A DNA stretch of 61,609 nt from Clostridium chromiireducens. Its GTDB lineage: Bacteria > Bacillota > Clostridia > Clostridiales > Clostridiaceae. Both the position numbers and the translations under genes were made by a program. Location of the stretch: positions 1-61,609 of the forward strand of contig NZ_MZGT01000030.1 of the NCBI RefSeq assembly GCF_002029255.1, read 5' to 3'. Of the stretch, positions 9,176 through 20,187 are shown piece after piece; the stretch's first letter is position 1; each line of letters begins with the position of its first letter. The notes under the pieces are model-generated. The model did not search any database, was not told where the DNA came from, and saw only the letters and a list, made by a program, of their open reading frames with translations.

Positions 9176-10021
9176 CTAAATAAATAGATCGAATTTTCTC
9201 CAAGCTTCTTCTAATAGCTGAACATTATTTGTAAAGAAATCTTTCTTTTCTTTTTCAATAGATATTATTAAGGCATTGATTAAGCTTAATGGTGCTGCGA
9301 ATGATTCTATATCTTTTGACCCCTTACTTACAGCCGTTAATGCTACATCTGAATATGGTACAAGTGGAGATAACATATTATCAGTTAATGCTATAGTAGT
9401 GGCTCCCATTCTCTTTAAATGAGTGAAGATTTCTACTGTACTTCTAGCATACTTCTCAAAAGCGATTCCGATAACTACATCTTCATCATCTATTTCACTA
9501 ATTTGCTTTGGTATTTGTTCAATATTATCAATTAAATTAACATTAATAAACATTAAATCAAGATAATATTTCAGAAATGCTCCAAGTACGGAAGAACTCC
9601 TCCTTGAAACTATAAAAATCCTCTTTGCTTTAAGCAATAGCTCGACCGCTTTTTTTAGTTCATATACATTGAGGTCATCCATAGTTGATTTAATATTATT
9701 TAAATCCTCTTCAAATATTTTATAAATTTCACTTTCTTCACTAAATTCTTTTTCCGAATCCATTTTCATTCTTTCTGCTTTAGACACTTGTTGCTGCATT
9801 GACTCTTGAGTATCTTTCAAGAATTCAGGGTAGCCTTTGTATCCTAGGAATATAACAAATCGAGTAACTGTTGCAATACTAACTCCTGATAGCTTTGCCA
9901 GTTTTTCAACAGTTAAAAATGGTGTACTATTCGGATGTGATAATATATATTTTGCTATTTTTTCTTGAGCCTTGCTCATGTTAGGTATTTTTTCGGCCAT
10001 CTTTTGATATACTTCTGCCAT
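9176..10021 (-). CDS. RpiR/MurR-family transcriptional regulator
   Basis: 281 residues. The N-terminal 75-80 residues form the RpiR helix-turn-helix (SKAQEKIAKYILSHP, then VEKLAKLSGVSIATVTRFVIFLGYKGYPEF). Residues about 125-255 form a SIS sugar-phosphate-binding domain (AKRIFIVSRRSSSVLGAFLKYYL, EDVVIGIAFEKYARSTVEIF). Regulators of this type sense phosphosugars and control sugar or amino-sugar catabolic genes. No such target lies beside it, so the regulon cannot be read from context. It has GGGAGGAG 7 bases before the ATG and is separated from the upstream methyltransferase by a terminator, so it is probably transcribed alone. Confidence 0.88.
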   Translation of the reverse strand: MAEVYQKMAEKIPNMSKAQEKIAKYILSHPNSTPFLTVEKLAKLSGVSIATVTRFVIFLGYKGYPEFLKDTQESMQQQVSKAERMKMDSEKEFSEESEIYKIFEEDLNNIKSTMDDLNVYELKKAVELLLKAKRIFIVSRRSSSVLGAFLKYYLDLMFINVNLIDNIEQIPKQISEIDDEDVVIGIAFEKYARSTVEIFTHLKRMGATTIALTDNMLSPLVPYSDVALTAVSKGSKDIESFAAPLSLINALIISIEKEKKDFFTNNVQLLEEAWRKFDLFI

Positions 10022-10180
10022 TTTCTAACTCCTCCCTATCATTATTAAAATCTCATAATTTACACCCTATATTTTTTATTCTAAATCGTTTTTTAATGAC
10101 TCATTTATAGCACTCTTAAATATAGAAAATAGTTCTTTACAATTAGCTTACCCTAAATCTTTGGTCATAAAATTTTGAAC

Positions 10181-10217
10181 AAAAAAAGTGCTAACAATTA
10201 TAACAAATTGTTAGCAC
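10181..10217 (-). terminator. Rho-independent terminator behind the RlmL-type gene
   Basis: A perfect 12-base inverted repeat (10188-10199 with 10206-10217, 6-base loop) is followed on the minus strand by TTTTTTT. It closes the rluD-pyrR-methyltransferase transcript. The remainder of the 357-base gap (10022-10378) is AT-rich, with TTAATTAA-type repeats and no gene that I can see. Confidence 0.85.
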
Positions 10218-10378
10218 CGTTGCTACCATATTTTACTTTAATTCATTTTATCATGCACATCGAGCCTTGTAAATATATTTTCACTGTTCTTATTACTAAT
10301 CTTTCATTAATTAACTATTTGATTCATTTTCTTTAATTAATTAACTTTTCATGTGTTAATATTTAATTTATTAACATA

Positions 10379-11539
10379 CTAATCCATTAATTGATTTATC
10401 AACAAATCACCCATGTTTTTAATTTTATCATTATTAAGATATTGATAATAGTAACATTTAATTTTGCCATTATATAACTTTCTATTTTTAGTTGACTTTA
10501 TTCCAAATGTTTTTTCAAACAATTCAAATGAAGTTAATATATTAAAATCCCAAGTCTCTAATTTTTTCTTCATATTTCCCATGTGCTTATATAGAGAAGG
10601 TAATATTTCTTTTTCTCCAATTCTTTCTCCATATGGTGGGTTTGAAATTATAAATCCATATTTTCTTGAGGTTGAAAATTCCATGAAATCTCTTTTTTGA
10701 AATTGTATATATTTATCAACTCTAGCTTTTTTCGCATTTTCCATTGCAACTTTTATGACCTTATAATCTATATCATATCCTATTAGTTTAATGTCTTTAT
10801 TTTTTTCAGATTTTCTAGCGCCATCTCTTACGATATCAAATGTATTTCCACTCATTGATGGCCACGTTTCACATACGAAATTTCTATCTATTCCTGGCGC
10901 TATATTCTGAGCTATCATAGCAGCTTCAATTAATATGGTTCCAGAACCACAAAACGGGTCAATAAGTTCAAATTCATCATTCCATCGTGAGATTAATAAC
11001 ATTGATGCTGCCAAAGTTTCTTTTAGTGGTGCCGCCCCAGCAAGCTCTCTATAACCTCTCTTATGTAAGCCAGGTCCCGTTGTATCTATTGTAAGGGTAA
11101 CGACATCTTTCAAAATTGCTACCTCTATTTTGTATACAGGACCAGTCTCACTAAAAGTATCTATACCATAACTTTCACTCATACTTTTTATTACAGCTTT
11201 TTTTACTATAGATTGGCAATCTGGAACACTATAAAGTGTTGATTTAACACTTTTACCAACTACATGCATAATTCCATCCTTTGGAATTATCTTACTCCAC
11301 TCTACTTTTTTTGTTCCTTGAAATAATTCTTCAAACGATTTTGCCTCAAATTCAGCCATTTTAATTAGTACTCTATCAGCTGTTCTTAAATGAATATTGC
11401 AAATTGCAATATCCATTTCATCGCCTTCAAAAGTCACTTTTCCATTTTCAATTTTTAAGTCTTCATATCCTAATGCTTTGAGCTCTTTTGCAGTTATACT
11501 TTCTATTCCAAACGTACTTGTTGCGATTAAGTCGTACAT
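10379..11539 (-). CDS. 23S rRNA guanine-N2 methyltransferase, RlmL/YpsC type (THUMP + UPF0020)
   Basis: 386 residues. The N-terminal third is a THUMP RNA-binding domain (ALGYEDLKIENGKVTFEGDE). The C-terminal part is a class I SAM methyltransferase: LIDPFCGSGTILIEAA, then IGYDIDYKVI, then the catalytic motif NPPYGERIGE. NPPY methyltransferases of this size are homologues of the N-terminal half of E. coli RlmL, which makes m2G2445 in 23S rRNA; older databases call them DNA adenine methylases. It follows pyrR by 23 bases and likely shares the transcript. The exact target base is inferred from the family. Confidence 0.85.
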   Translation of the reverse strand: MYDLIATSTFGIESITAKELKALGYEDLKIENGKVTFEGDEMDIAICNIHLRTADRVLIKMAEFEAKSFEELFQGTKKVEWSKIIPKDGIMHVVGKSVKSTLYSVPDCQSIVKKAVIKSMSESYGIDTFSETGPVYKIEVAILKDVVTLTIDTTGPGLHKRGYRELAGAAPLKETLAASMLLISRWNDEFELIDPFCGSGTILIEAAMIAQNIAPGIDRNFVCETWPSMSGNTFDIVRDGARKSEKNKDIKLIGYDIDYKVIKVAMENAKKARVDKYIQFQKRDFMEFSTSRKYGFIISNPPYGERIGEKEILPSLYKHMGNMKKKLETWDFNILTSFELFEKTFGIKSTKNRKLYNGKIKCYYYQYLNNDKIKNMGDLLINQLMD

Positions 11540-11562
11540 ACTTCTGTATTCTCCCTTATTTG

Positions 11563-13040
<1,478 letters not shown>

Positions 13041-13173
13041 AAATCAGTAGCCCTTCCTCTTTAGCATATTCTTTCAACATTATAATATAATAACCTACAC
13101 TTTACAATTGAAAACTTAATATTAAACAATAAATTTAATAACTCAGAAACTATAAAGGAATGAATTAAGAAAT

Positions 13174-13207
13174 AAAAAAAGAACCGCAAATAAACGGTTC
13201 TTTTTTA
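13174..13207 (-). terminator. Rho-independent terminator behind divIVA
   Basis: GAACCG/CGGTTC stem (13181-13186 and 13195-13200), extended by flanking A and T runs on both sides, 14 bases after the divIVA stop. It closes the division-gene transcript. Confidence 0.85.
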
Positions 13208-13220
13208 TATTTCTTACATC

Positions 13221-13859
13221 TTATTCACTTTGAACAAAAAAGCTTTTGATTTCATTTAACTCATCGTTTAATGAACCATACTCATTTAATTGTGAGGATT
13301 CCTCTGATTTCTTTTCATTTTCATTATTCTCACTACTAATTTCTTTTTCTATTATATCTTCTTTAATTTCATCATCATCTATTGGATCTGAAACATTATA
13401 ATTTTTTATAAAATCCTTTTCTAAATCATCAAAGGTTTCTAACTGTGTATTCATAAAATTTCTATATTTTGCTCTAAATTTTATAAACTCTTGTTTTACT
13501 TTTTCATACTCATCATTAATTTGTATAACATCATTATGTGCTTTATCCAAAATCTTTTGAGCTGTTTCGTTTGCATTTTTTAATAATAATTCAGCCTCTT
13601 TCTGAGCAGAATTTTTTGCTTGTTCTGCAGCATTTTGTGCAAGTAACAATGTATTTTGTATAGTTGTTTCAATTTTCGAATAGTGATCAACCTTCTCATT
13701 AAGATTAGATAACTTTTCCTTCAAGTTTGCATTTTCTTTATACAATTCTTCATAATTATCAACAACTTCATCTAAGAATTCATCAACCTCATCTGAATTA
13801 TAACCTCTCAAAGCTTTCTTAAATTCTTTATTGTTTATATCCATTGGTGTTAATTTCAT
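13221..13859 (-). CDS. divIVA: DivIVA-family cell-division/polarity protein
   Basis: 212 residues. The N-terminal lipid-binding domain is intact (MKLTPMDINNKEFKKALRGYN, then SDEVDEFLDEVVDNYEELY). A long coiled coil spans about residues 35-150 (many Ala/Lys/Glu heptads), and the tail is acidic and low-complexity (about 160-212, rich in Glu and Asn). DivIVA binds negatively curved membrane at poles and septa and, in spore formers, helps place the division site. It is last in the yggS-sepF-yggT-ylmH-divIVA string, the standard Firmicute order. Confidence 0.95.
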   Translation of the reverse strand: MKLTPMDINNKEFKKALRGYNSDEVDEFLDEVVDNYEELYKENANLKEKLSNLNEKVDHYSKIETTIQNTLLLAQNAAEQAKNSAQKEAELLLKNANETAQKILDKAHNDVIQINDEYEKVKQEFIKFRAKYRNFMNTQLETFDDLEKDFIKNYNVSDPIDDDEIKEDIIEKEISSENNENEKKSEESSQLNEYGSLNDELNEIKSFFVQSE

Positions 13860-13872
13860 ACTTTCACCTCAA

Positions 13873-14640
13873 CTATGTATATTTTTTAATAATAATTTTA
13901 TTTCTTCCGCTTTTGCTATTCCCAATAGAATTACCCAAAATAAATTTTCCAAAACCTCTTATAGTAATTCTTTCTTCACCTTTTAGTTCATAACTTTTGT
14001 CTTTTATTTTAACATAATTAACGAGCACTAAACCTTGCTCAATCATTGACTGAGCCTTAGATCTAGATATATTTATAATTTTAGAAACTACCCCATCAAT
14101 CCTTAAAGAAGAAACTAAAATAATTTCTTCTTTAAAAACTGTCTGGGGTAGAGTTCCAAAATCATCGACTATTTCTATATTACAGATAACCTTAGAAATT
14201 TTCTCTAAATTATATAAAATAAAATTTTCTATTTCTTCGTGTATGGGTACAAAGCACGTATTATTATCTACTTGCAAATCCCCAATTTTGCTTCTCTCTA
14301 TCCCAAGTGACAAAATTCCACCTAAAAAATCTCTATGAGTAAGATTTGAAAATTTTGAAGTGCTCTGAATTTTTATTAATTTCATTGGATATGGAATCTC
14401 ATAAATATTATTAAAAGAAATCATTCTTCTCTCAGAATCTTCGAATAATCCATAGCTATTAATTTTAACATCATTGCCTAAGTTTTTTTCAAACCAAGTC
14501 CATATATTGGGAGTATAAAAGTTTTTTCCAAATACACATATACCTTTATCTCTAGACAATATATATTTCTCATATAAATTTAATACGTCGTTCTTTTCAT
14601 CATCCGAGAAGTTATTAATTATTTTATCTTTTATATTCAA
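13873..14640 (-). CDS. ylmH: YlmH, S4-domain RNA-binding protein of the division cluster
   Basis: 255 residues. The C-terminal S4 domain (about 180-245) has VDGVVSKIINISRSKAQSMIEQGLVLVNYVKI. The N-terminal part carries the YlmH-specific region with HRDFLGGILSLGIERSKIGDL. It starts with TTG at 14640, overlapping the yggT stop as TTGA, with AGAGG 8 bases upstream. YlmH has been linked to ribosome-associated quality control in Bacillus, where it can act beside or instead of RqcP; rqcH is also in this window. Its location between yggT and divIVA is the conserved Firmicute position. Confidence 0.92.
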   Translation of the reverse strand: MNIKDKIINNFSDDEKNDVLNLYEKYILSRDKGICVFGKNFYTPNIWTWFEKNLGNDVKINSYGLFEDSERRMISFNNIYEIPYPMKLIKIQSTSKFSNLTHRDFLGGILSLGIERSKIGDLQVDNNTCFVPIHEEIENFILYNLEKISKVICNIEIVDDFGTLPQTVFKEEIILVSSLRIDGVVSKIINISRSKAQSMIEQGLVLVNYVKIKDKSYELKGEERITIRGFGKFILGNSIGNSKSGRNKIIIKKYT

Positions 14641-14891
14641 AGTATAAGACCTCTTAGTAAATTTATAACTAGAAGAGCAATTATAGGCGAAAAATCCATT
14701 GGTATTCCTGAAATTAGTCTATCTTGAAGCCTCCTAAATGGCTCTAAAATAGGATAAACAAAATTGTGTATTAAATTTAAAAATTTATTTCCCTGAAGTT
14801 GAGGAATCCATGAAGCTATGCACTCTATGATTATAGCTAGTTCCAAAATATTAAAGAACATATCTAGAACCATATAAACACTATTAATCAT
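14637..14891 (-). CDS. YggT-family membrane protein
   Basis: 84 residues, almost all hydrophobic: one membrane segment near 5-30 and one near 60-82, with the family's PILEPFRRLQDRLI loop motif between (PFRR is highly conserved). YggT proteins are small integral membrane proteins of unclear function, found in the sepF-divIVA cluster of Gram-positives. It lies 12 bases behind sepF. Confidence 0.9.
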   Translation of the reverse strand: MINSVYMVLDMFFNILELAIIIECIASWIPQLQGNKFLNLIHNFVYPILEPFRRLQDRLISGIPMDFSPIIALLVINLLRGLIL

Positions 14892-14903
14892 AATTTTAAC
14901 CTC

Positions 14904-15356
14904 CTATTTTGACCAATTGAATAACGCTTTCGAACTAAGTTCATTCTTTAATTCATTTGTAACTTCAACATTTGAAGGCGAAAGAATATATACACCTTTT
15001 TCTATTTGTTGCAATTCTCCACCTAATGCATAACAAGAACCGCTAATAAAATCTAATAATCTTTGAGCTATCTTTAATTCTAACACTGTTGTGTTAACTA
15101 ATACTATTCTTCTATTTTTTAATGCTTCACAAATCTCTGTCGCTTCTTCGTAATCAACTGGCTTAGTTATAGTTACTTTTGTAGTAGAAGATGTGTGTAT
15201 GTTTACTACCTTACTATTTTTCTTATTAGTAATAACTGGTTCTATTGTATCATCATCTTTAGAATCATCTTCGAATTCATCTTCAATATAGTCCTCATAA
15301 TCCTCATAATCCTCAAACCCTAATAAAGATTTAACTTTTGATATAACATTACTCAT
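14904..15356 (-). CDS. sepF: Cell-division protein SepF
   Basis: 150 residues. It has an N-terminal amphipathic membrane-binding helix ([14 protein letters not shown]), an acidic linker ([17 protein letters not shown]) and the SepF core domain (about 65-145) with [29 protein letters not shown] and the glycine turn [11 protein letters not shown]. SepF polymerises into rings and tethers FtsZ to the membrane at the septum. The start has GGAGG 8 bases upstream, inside the end of yggS, which it overlaps by 8 bases. Confidence 0.95.
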   Translation of the reverse strand: MSNVISKVKSLLGFEDYEDYEDYIEDEFEDDSKDDDTIEPVITNKKNSKVVNIHTSSTTKVTITKPVDYEEATEICEALKNRRIVLVNTTVLELKIAQRLLDFISGSCYALGGELQQIEKGVYILSPSNVEVTNELKNELSSKALFNWSK

Positions 15357-16029
15357 TACTTTCGCCTCCTAAATTATAATTTCTTTCTCCAAATATTCCT
15401 GTCCCCACTCTAACTAAGTTTGAACCTTCTTCTATTGCTGTCATAAAATCATGAGTCATTCCCATAGATAATATGTTCATATTGATATTCTTATATTCTT
15501 TTTCCTTAAGCTCATCAAAAATCTTTCTAGTTTTTCTAAAATACTTTCTGTTACTTTCTTCATCTCCTATTGGAATAATTACCATTATACCTTTTACAGA
15601 AACAAAATTACATTTTTCAATTGCTTCTATAAGTTCATATAAATTTTCTTCTAAAATTCCACTTTTGCTTTCTTCTCTTCCAATATTAATCTGAATTAGT
15701 GTGTTCGCAATCTTATTCGCTTTACCAAAGCTTTTTTCAATTTCATTTAGTAAGCTGATACTTGATAGCGAGTGTATTAGGTGAACATTATCAACCAAAT
15801 ACTTAACTTTGTTACTTTGAAGATGTCCTATAAAATGCCACCTGACATCATCATGAAAACTTTCTGCTTTTTTTGCCATTTCTTGAACTTTATTTTCTCC
15901 AAAATCTCTCATTCCAGCCTTATATGCTTCTTCTAAATATTCTAATGGCTTCGTTTTGGAAACAGCTAAAAGCGTTACTTCTGATGGAATTTTAGATTTT
16001 AGTTCTTCAATATTTTGCTTAATTCCCAT
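15349..16029 (-). CDS. YggS-family pyridoxal-phosphate homeostasis protein
   Basis: 226 residues from the ATG at 16029, chosen because AGGTG lies 6 bases before it; a GTG three codons earlier is part of that ribosome site. The PLP lysine is in [17 protein letters not shown]. Other family blocks are [41 protein letters not shown] and [30 protein letters not shown]. It is a single-domain fold-type III PLP protein involved in vitamin B6 and amino-acid balance, with no known catalytic reaction. It heads the yggS-sepF-yggT-ylmH-divIVA run, 87 bases after the second DUF881 gene. Confidence 0.94.
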   Translation of the reverse strand: MGIKQNIEELKSKIPSEVTLLAVSKTKPLEYLEEAYKAGMRDFGENKVQEMAKKAESFHDDVRWHFIGHLQSNKVKYLVDNVHLIHSLSSISLLNEIEKSFGKANKIANTLIQINIGREESKSGILEENLYELIEAIEKCNFVSVKGIMVIIPIGDEESNRKYFRKTRKIFDELKEKEYKNINMNILSMGMTHDFMTAIEEGSNLVRVGTGIFGERNYNLGGESNE

Positions 16030-16116
16030 AATAAACACCTATAAAACTATCCCTTTCCTTTACATAATAATTATTCTATATTAAATTTAAAATTCCTGCA
16101 AAATTATAAATTTATT

Positions 16117-16854
16117 TTATTTCTTACTTTCATCTCTACTCATGTATTTAACATTTGAGTTGGCACTTGTTGGAGGCATAATAATTTTATCCACTTCTTT
16201 AATATCCACATCAAGTTTTCTAAACATAAGTTGTTTAATATGACTTCCATCCTCCAATAGAGCCGCTTTTAACTTTTCAGAATCCCCTATTACATAGATA
16301 TTAAAAGGAGCATATTCCATTCCCCCATCATCAAATCCTATAAAAGCCCAATTGCATATAACTCCTGACCATGGCACAATTCTATGGTTATTAACACTAA
16401 TAGCTTCTGCACCTGCAACTCGAAGTTCATTTAGAACCAAGGCCATATCATTATCATGCAAAAGCTTATTATTAATTTCGTCTGTATTTTCTTCCATTGC
16501 ATTAGTTTTCCCATCATTTATCCTTAATATTATCCCTGGCCCTTCAATTTTACTTAATCCAATAAACATTTCATAATCATTAATCTGAGCTTTCATATCC
16601 TCAAGAATCTTATCATCTTTTTTGTCATTATTAACATAATTCCTAATTTTATCTATTTTCTCAATATTATCTTCTTTCAAATTACCTATTTCTCTATACA
16701 AGGCTGCTCTTTCTTCAACTGCATTTTGATACTGGGATGAATTTAGTTGACTGTAAGATTGAATTCCTTTGAAATTAAAATTTATAGATATTAAAAATCC
16801 TAATATTATTGTTGCAATGAAAACAAAGAGAAAGTCTTTATTATTTTTCATCAC
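16117..16854 (-). CDS. DUF881 (YlxW/YlxX-like) membrane-anchored protein, second copy
   Basis: 245 residues. It has one N-terminal membrane segment (DFLFVFIATIILGFLISINF), a coiled-coil stretch (about 45-90), then the DUF881 core (about 95-215) with LSKIEGPGIILRINDG, LVLNELRVAGAEAISVNNHRIV and AFIGFDDGG. It is a paralogue of the product at 17266-17994. DUF881 proteins flank sbp in Firmicute division clusters and are probably extracytoplasmic, but have no defined biochemical role. It lies 9 bases behind sbp. Confidence 0.88.
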   Translation of the reverse strand: MMKNNKDFLFVFIATIILGFLISINFNFKGIQSYSQLNSSQYQNAVEERAALYREIGNLKEDNIEKIDKIRNYVNNDKKDDKILEDMKAQINDYEMFIGLSKIEGPGIILRINDGKTNAMEENTDEINNKLLHDNDMALVLNELRVAGAEAISVNNHRIVPWSGVICNWAFIGFDDGGMEYAPFNIYVIGDSEKLKAALLEDGSHIKQLMFRKLDVDIKEVDKIIMPPTSANSNVKYMSRDESKK

Positions 16855-16863
16855 ATCACCTCA

Positions 16864-17253
16864 TCATTTAATCTCATCTTGTTCATTTACCGAATTATTT
16901 TTCAATTTATTTTTTCTCCAAATCTTAAATTGCTCTAATAACAACCTTCTTATGATTGCGAAATTATCAAAGATTCTTCCTCCAAATACAATTACCGCCG
17001 CCATATATATGGGTATCCCTAGTTTATCTCCTAAATATGCAAGACACGCTGCTAGTAAAGCATTTCCAAAAAATCCCGATATAAATATATCAGGTTGAAA
17101 ATTTTTGGAAAGGTTACCTCTAATTGCCCCAAAAACTGAATCTAAACATGCAAGAATAGCCACAGACATATATGGTGAAAACTTATCAGATATATTAACA
17201 TCTAATACAAATCCAAGTATTACTCCAATTAGTAGTCCTATTACTGCTATCAA
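16864..17253 (-). CDS. sbp: Small basic protein Sbp (DUF1290), membrane protein
   Basis: 129 residues with about four hydrophobic segments: MIAVIGLLIGVILGFVLDV, YMSVAILACLDSVFGAIRG, FGNALLAACLAYLGD and MAAVIVFGGRIFDNFAIIRR. This matches the DUF1290 family, known in Bacillus as the small basic protein encoded before ftsA-ftsZ. A hydrophilic C-terminus (LEQFKIWRKNKLKNN) follows. It is sandwiched between the two DUF881 genes. Function unknown; the division-cluster context is conserved. Confidence 0.9.
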   Translation of the reverse strand: MIAVIGLLIGVILGFVLDVNISDKFSPYMSVAILACLDSVFGAIRGNLSKNFQPDIFISGFFGNALLAACLAYLGDKLGIPIYMAAVIVFGGRIFDNFAIIRRLLLEQFKIWRKNKLKNNSVNEQDEIK

Positions 17254-17265
17254 ATCTACTCTCTC

Positions 17266-17994
17266 CTATTCTTTTACTGATTTAATAAAATCACTTTTTA
17301 ATGATTGTGTTGTTTTTCCTATAAATATATCCTCTTCTGTTTTCACTTCATTATTATAGTTAGGAAGAGCAAGATATTCTAAAGAACCTGGAAAGGATAT
17401 TCCCACATTAAGTCTGCCCTTCTCTCCAATTGCCTTAATTACAATCTTATCTTTAGGATATACTTTTCCGGTCGATCCTATAGCAATTCCGTTCCCAGCC
17501 GTTTTAATTCCTGTCTGAGGAGTTATTCTAATATCATTTATAGATATAGCTTCTGCTCCTGAATACCAAAGTAAATTTACTATATGCACCAATTCATCTT
17601 CTCCTAGATTTCTACCGTTATCACTTGGGTTAGAACCAAATATAGATGTTTTCGGTGTTATTGTTAGTACAATACCTGGTCCTTTTACATCAACCACCCC
17701 TAAATGCATTCTTGCATTATCAAGCTGATTCTTTATATCTTTACCTAGGTCACCATCTTTTGCTGCTGTTTCTTCCATTTGCTTAAGTTCATCAGATAAT
17801 TTTGTATTTGTCTTTGTCAATTCATCTTTTTCCTTTTTAAGTGCTTCTACTTCAGAAATTATATCATTCTTTTCATAATTACTAATATTGGATTCCATAT
17901 TTTTATTAGATAATACTTTAAATTGATATGCTAATAAAAAACCTAAAAGTCCACAAACAAGTGCTATAAATAATTGCGATCTAGATAACTTCAT
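17266..17994 (-). CDS. DUF881 (YlxW/YlxX-like) membrane-anchored protein, first copy
   Basis: 242 residues from the ATG at 17994, which has AAAGG about 9 bases upstream; an in-frame ATG at 18033 would run back into divIB. It has an N-terminal membrane segment (LFIALVCGLLGFLLAYQF), a coiled coil (about 40-85, SEVEALKKEKDELTKTNTKL), then DUF881 with VDVKGPGIVLTITPK, LVHIVNLLWYSGAEAISINDIRI and NGIAIGSTGKVY. It is clearly related to the copy at 16117-16854, with the same GPGI and GAEAIS blocks. The first gene after divIB. Confidence 0.88.
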   Translation of the reverse strand: MKLSRSQLFIALVCGLLGFLLAYQFKVLSNKNMESNISNYEKNDIISEVEALKKEKDELTKTNTKLSDELKQMEETAAKDGDLGKDIKNQLDNARMHLGVVDVKGPGIVLTITPKTSIFGSNPSDNGRNLGEDELVHIVNLLWYSGAEAISINDIRITPQTGIKTAGNGIAIGSTGKVYPKDKIVIKAIGEKGRLNVGISFPGSLEYLALPNYNNEVKTEEDIFIGKTTQSLKSDFIKSVKE

Positions 17995-18001
17995 TATTAT
18001 C

Positions 18002-18766
18002 TTACCTTTCTTTATAATATACAGGTGCTCCATTAAATCCTACGTCAACATAACCTTTACTAATACCTATATTAGGATTTTCAATTATATGTAACAACTT
18101 ATTCATCTTATCCGGTATGTTCTCATCATTGCCTAATCTTCCTTCTACTTGACCAACACAAACTTTTATATTCATAAGATCACTTATGTCAATATAATTT
18201 ATATTATAATTAGTAGGATTTTTATTTATTATCTGAAAAAAAATATCTAAAATTTTTATTGTTCTATCATCATCAATTGTCTTTTTTCCAGGCTCTACGT
18301 CCTTTAAATTCATTCCTATTATGTTAACCAAATTTCTATTTTCAATATTATCTGTTTTCTCAAGAAGATTACACTCACTATCTAAAATATAATAGTACCC
18401 ATCCTTCTCCACATAGTACAATCCTTGCTTTTCTAAAACTTTAATATTAACTTGTTTCGGGTATGTTTTACTAATCTCAATATTTTGTACATATGGATTT
18501 TTCTTTGCTTCATTTGTAATATTTTGCTTATTAATAAATAAAATATTCTGTCCAATTAAATTTTCCGTTCTCTTCTTTACATCCTCTCCGCTCATAATAG
18601 GATTACCTACGATAGATACTTTCTTAATGATAAAGAAATCCGATTTTGTTGCAAAAACAATTCCTCCAATCATCAAAATTATACTGATCATTATTATTTT
18701 TTTTACTCGCCTTTTTTTTTGAGCCTTTAAAATCAATTTATTATTTCTTTGTTTTATCATATCCAT
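18002..18766 (-). CDS. divIB: Cell-division protein DivIB/FtsQ
   Basis: 254 residues. A short basic cytoplasmic tail is followed by one membrane segment (about 24-40) and a POTRA domain (about 46-115) with FFIIKKVSIVGNPIMSGEDV and NPYVQNIEISKTYPKQVNIKVLEK. The FtsQ beta domain follows, ending in FNGAPVYYKER. It sits in the divisome and links FtsL/DivIC to septal peptidoglycan synthesis. It lies 256 bases after the ftsW/spoVE gene with a terminator between, so it probably starts a new transcript leading into DUF881-sbp-DUF881. Confidence 0.93.
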   Translation of the reverse strand: MDMIKQRNNKLILKAQKKRRVKKIIMISIILMIGGIVFATKSDFFIIKKVSIVGNPIMSGEDVKKRTENLIGQNILFINKQNITNEAKKNPYVQNIEISKTYPKQVNIKVLEKQGLYYVEKDGYYYILDSECNLLEKTDNIENRNLVNIIGMNLKDVEPGKKTIDDDRTIKILDIFFQIINKNPTNYNINYIDISDLMNIKVCVGQVEGRLGNDENIPDKMNKLLHIIENPNIGISKGYVDVGFNGAPVYYKER

Positions 18767-18958
18767 CCCTATTCTTTGTACTACTTGTATAATAGCATGA
18801 GTTTACATATATAATAATACCACTTTAACAAAATATTTTCATTAAATTTTCCTATTGATTTTATATATTTCTCAGTTAAATGTTTTCACAATTATATTAA
18901 TTGTGAAAATTATATTTTATTATTCAAACATTCAATTCTAAATACATCCATGTGAGTA

Positions 18959-19010
18959 AAAAAATAAAGAGTAAGGAACTATATCATAATTCTTTACGCT
19001 TTATTTTATT
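18959..19010 (-). terminator. Probable terminator behind ftsW/spoVE
   Basis: A long imperfect hairpin on the minus strand: outer arms of AAAATAAAG with CTTTATTTT, and inner pairing of GTAAAGAATTA with TAGTTCCTTAC, followed by T residues. It lies 13 bases after the ftsW stop. Confidence 0.6.
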
Positions 19011-19022
19011 AGAACATTTTCT

Positions 19023-20162
19023 TTAATTTCCTTTACTCTCTTCTTTTCCTTCAATTTGCCGCGATATATTTAAAAGTATTCCGACAGCCGTCATATTTAT
19101 TAAGAGTGCCGTTCCTCCATAACTTATAAATGGTAAAGGTACTCCTGTTACTGGCATTGATCCAGTTACAACTGCAATATTAATTAAAGATTGTACTGCT
19201 ATAACAGATGTTATACCTATTGCAAGAAGTGTACCATAGGTATCTCTAGCCTTCATTGCTACACTTATTCCTCTCCAAATAAATATTATAAATAATGTTA
19301 TTATACATATACACCCAATCAATCCCAATTCTTCTCCAATTATAGAGAAAATAAAATCATTATGTGGCTCTGGCATATATAAGGTCTTTTGTCTCGATTG
19401 ACCAAGCCCTAATCCAGTTACTCCACCTGCTCCTAATGCATAAAATGATTGTATTAACTGATATCCATCACCTATCGGATCATTCCAAGGATTCGTAAAA
19501 CTCATTAATCTCTTCATTCTATAAGGTTCTAATACTGTAAATGCAACTGCAGCTGCAAACATTACAGGAGCAACTATCCCAAATAGATGCTTTAACTTGC
19601 CGCCAGCAGCAAAAAGAGTAATAAATGTTACAATCATTATTACTGACGCTATACTTAAGTTCTTTTGCGATAATACCAAAGCTGCATAAAATCCTGAAAC
19701 ACCTAGGTAGGGTAGTATCCCAGTCGAAAATTGCTTTACCCCCTCACCCTTAACTTCTAGGCTTCTAGCCAAAAACAGCACCACCACATACTTTGCTAAT
19801 TCTGATGGCTGTAGACTACCAAAAGGTCCAAGAGGTATCCATCTTTGCGCTCCATTAACACTCGGGAAAAGAAATACTACTAATAATAAAGGAACACATC
19901 CTATCATTATCATCGCAGTATATTTCTTTAACTTATGATAATCCATACTCATTGTAAATGCCATTGCAACAACCCCAACAAGTGCTGCGATTCCCTGCTT
20001 TTTCAAATAATACATACTATCTCCCGATCTAAACATAGCATAATATGAACTTGCAGAATAAACCATAATTACACCAATAGAAAGCAGCAAAACTACAGTG
20101 TAAAATATACCATAATCAATTTCACCCATTTTATTTTTTCTTTTGGACCTAATGATCTTCAT
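19023..20162 (-). CDS. SEDS-family peptidoglycan glycosyltransferase FtsW/SpoVE
   Basis: 379 residues from the ATG at 20162; GGAGG lies 8 bases before it, and an in-frame TTG further up overlaps that site. Nine to ten membrane segments are visible. SEDS blocks: MVYSASSYYAM, the loop NGAQRWIPLGPFGSLQPSELAKY, PHNDFIFSIIGEELG and GVPLPFISYGGTALL. SEDS proteins polymerise lipid II glycan with a partner class B PBP, here plausibly one of the two PBPs at 24408-29171. B. subtilis has spoVE at this position and ftsW elsewhere; which function this copy serves cannot be told by sequence. Confidence 0.93.
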   Translation of the reverse strand: MKIIRSKRKNKMGEIDYGIFYTVVLLLSIGVIMVYSASSYYAMFRSGDSMYYLKKQGIAALVGVVAMAFTMSMDYHKLKKYTAMIMIGCVPLLLVVFLFPSVNGAQRWIPLGPFGSLQPSELAKYVVVLFLARSLEVKGEGVKQFSTGILPYLGVSGFYAALVLSQKNLSIASVIMIVTFITLFAAGGKLKHLFGIVAPVMFAAAVAFTVLEPYRMKRLMSFTNPWNDPIGDGYQLIQSFYALGAGGVTGLGLGQSRQKTLYMPEPHNDFIFSIIGEELGLIGCICIITLFIIFIWRGISVAMKARDTYGTLLAIGITSVIAVQSLINIAVVTGSMPVTGVPLPFISYGGTALLINMTAVGILLNISRQIEGKEESKGN

Positions 20163-20187
20163 ACATAAATCCTCCAAATCTAATTAA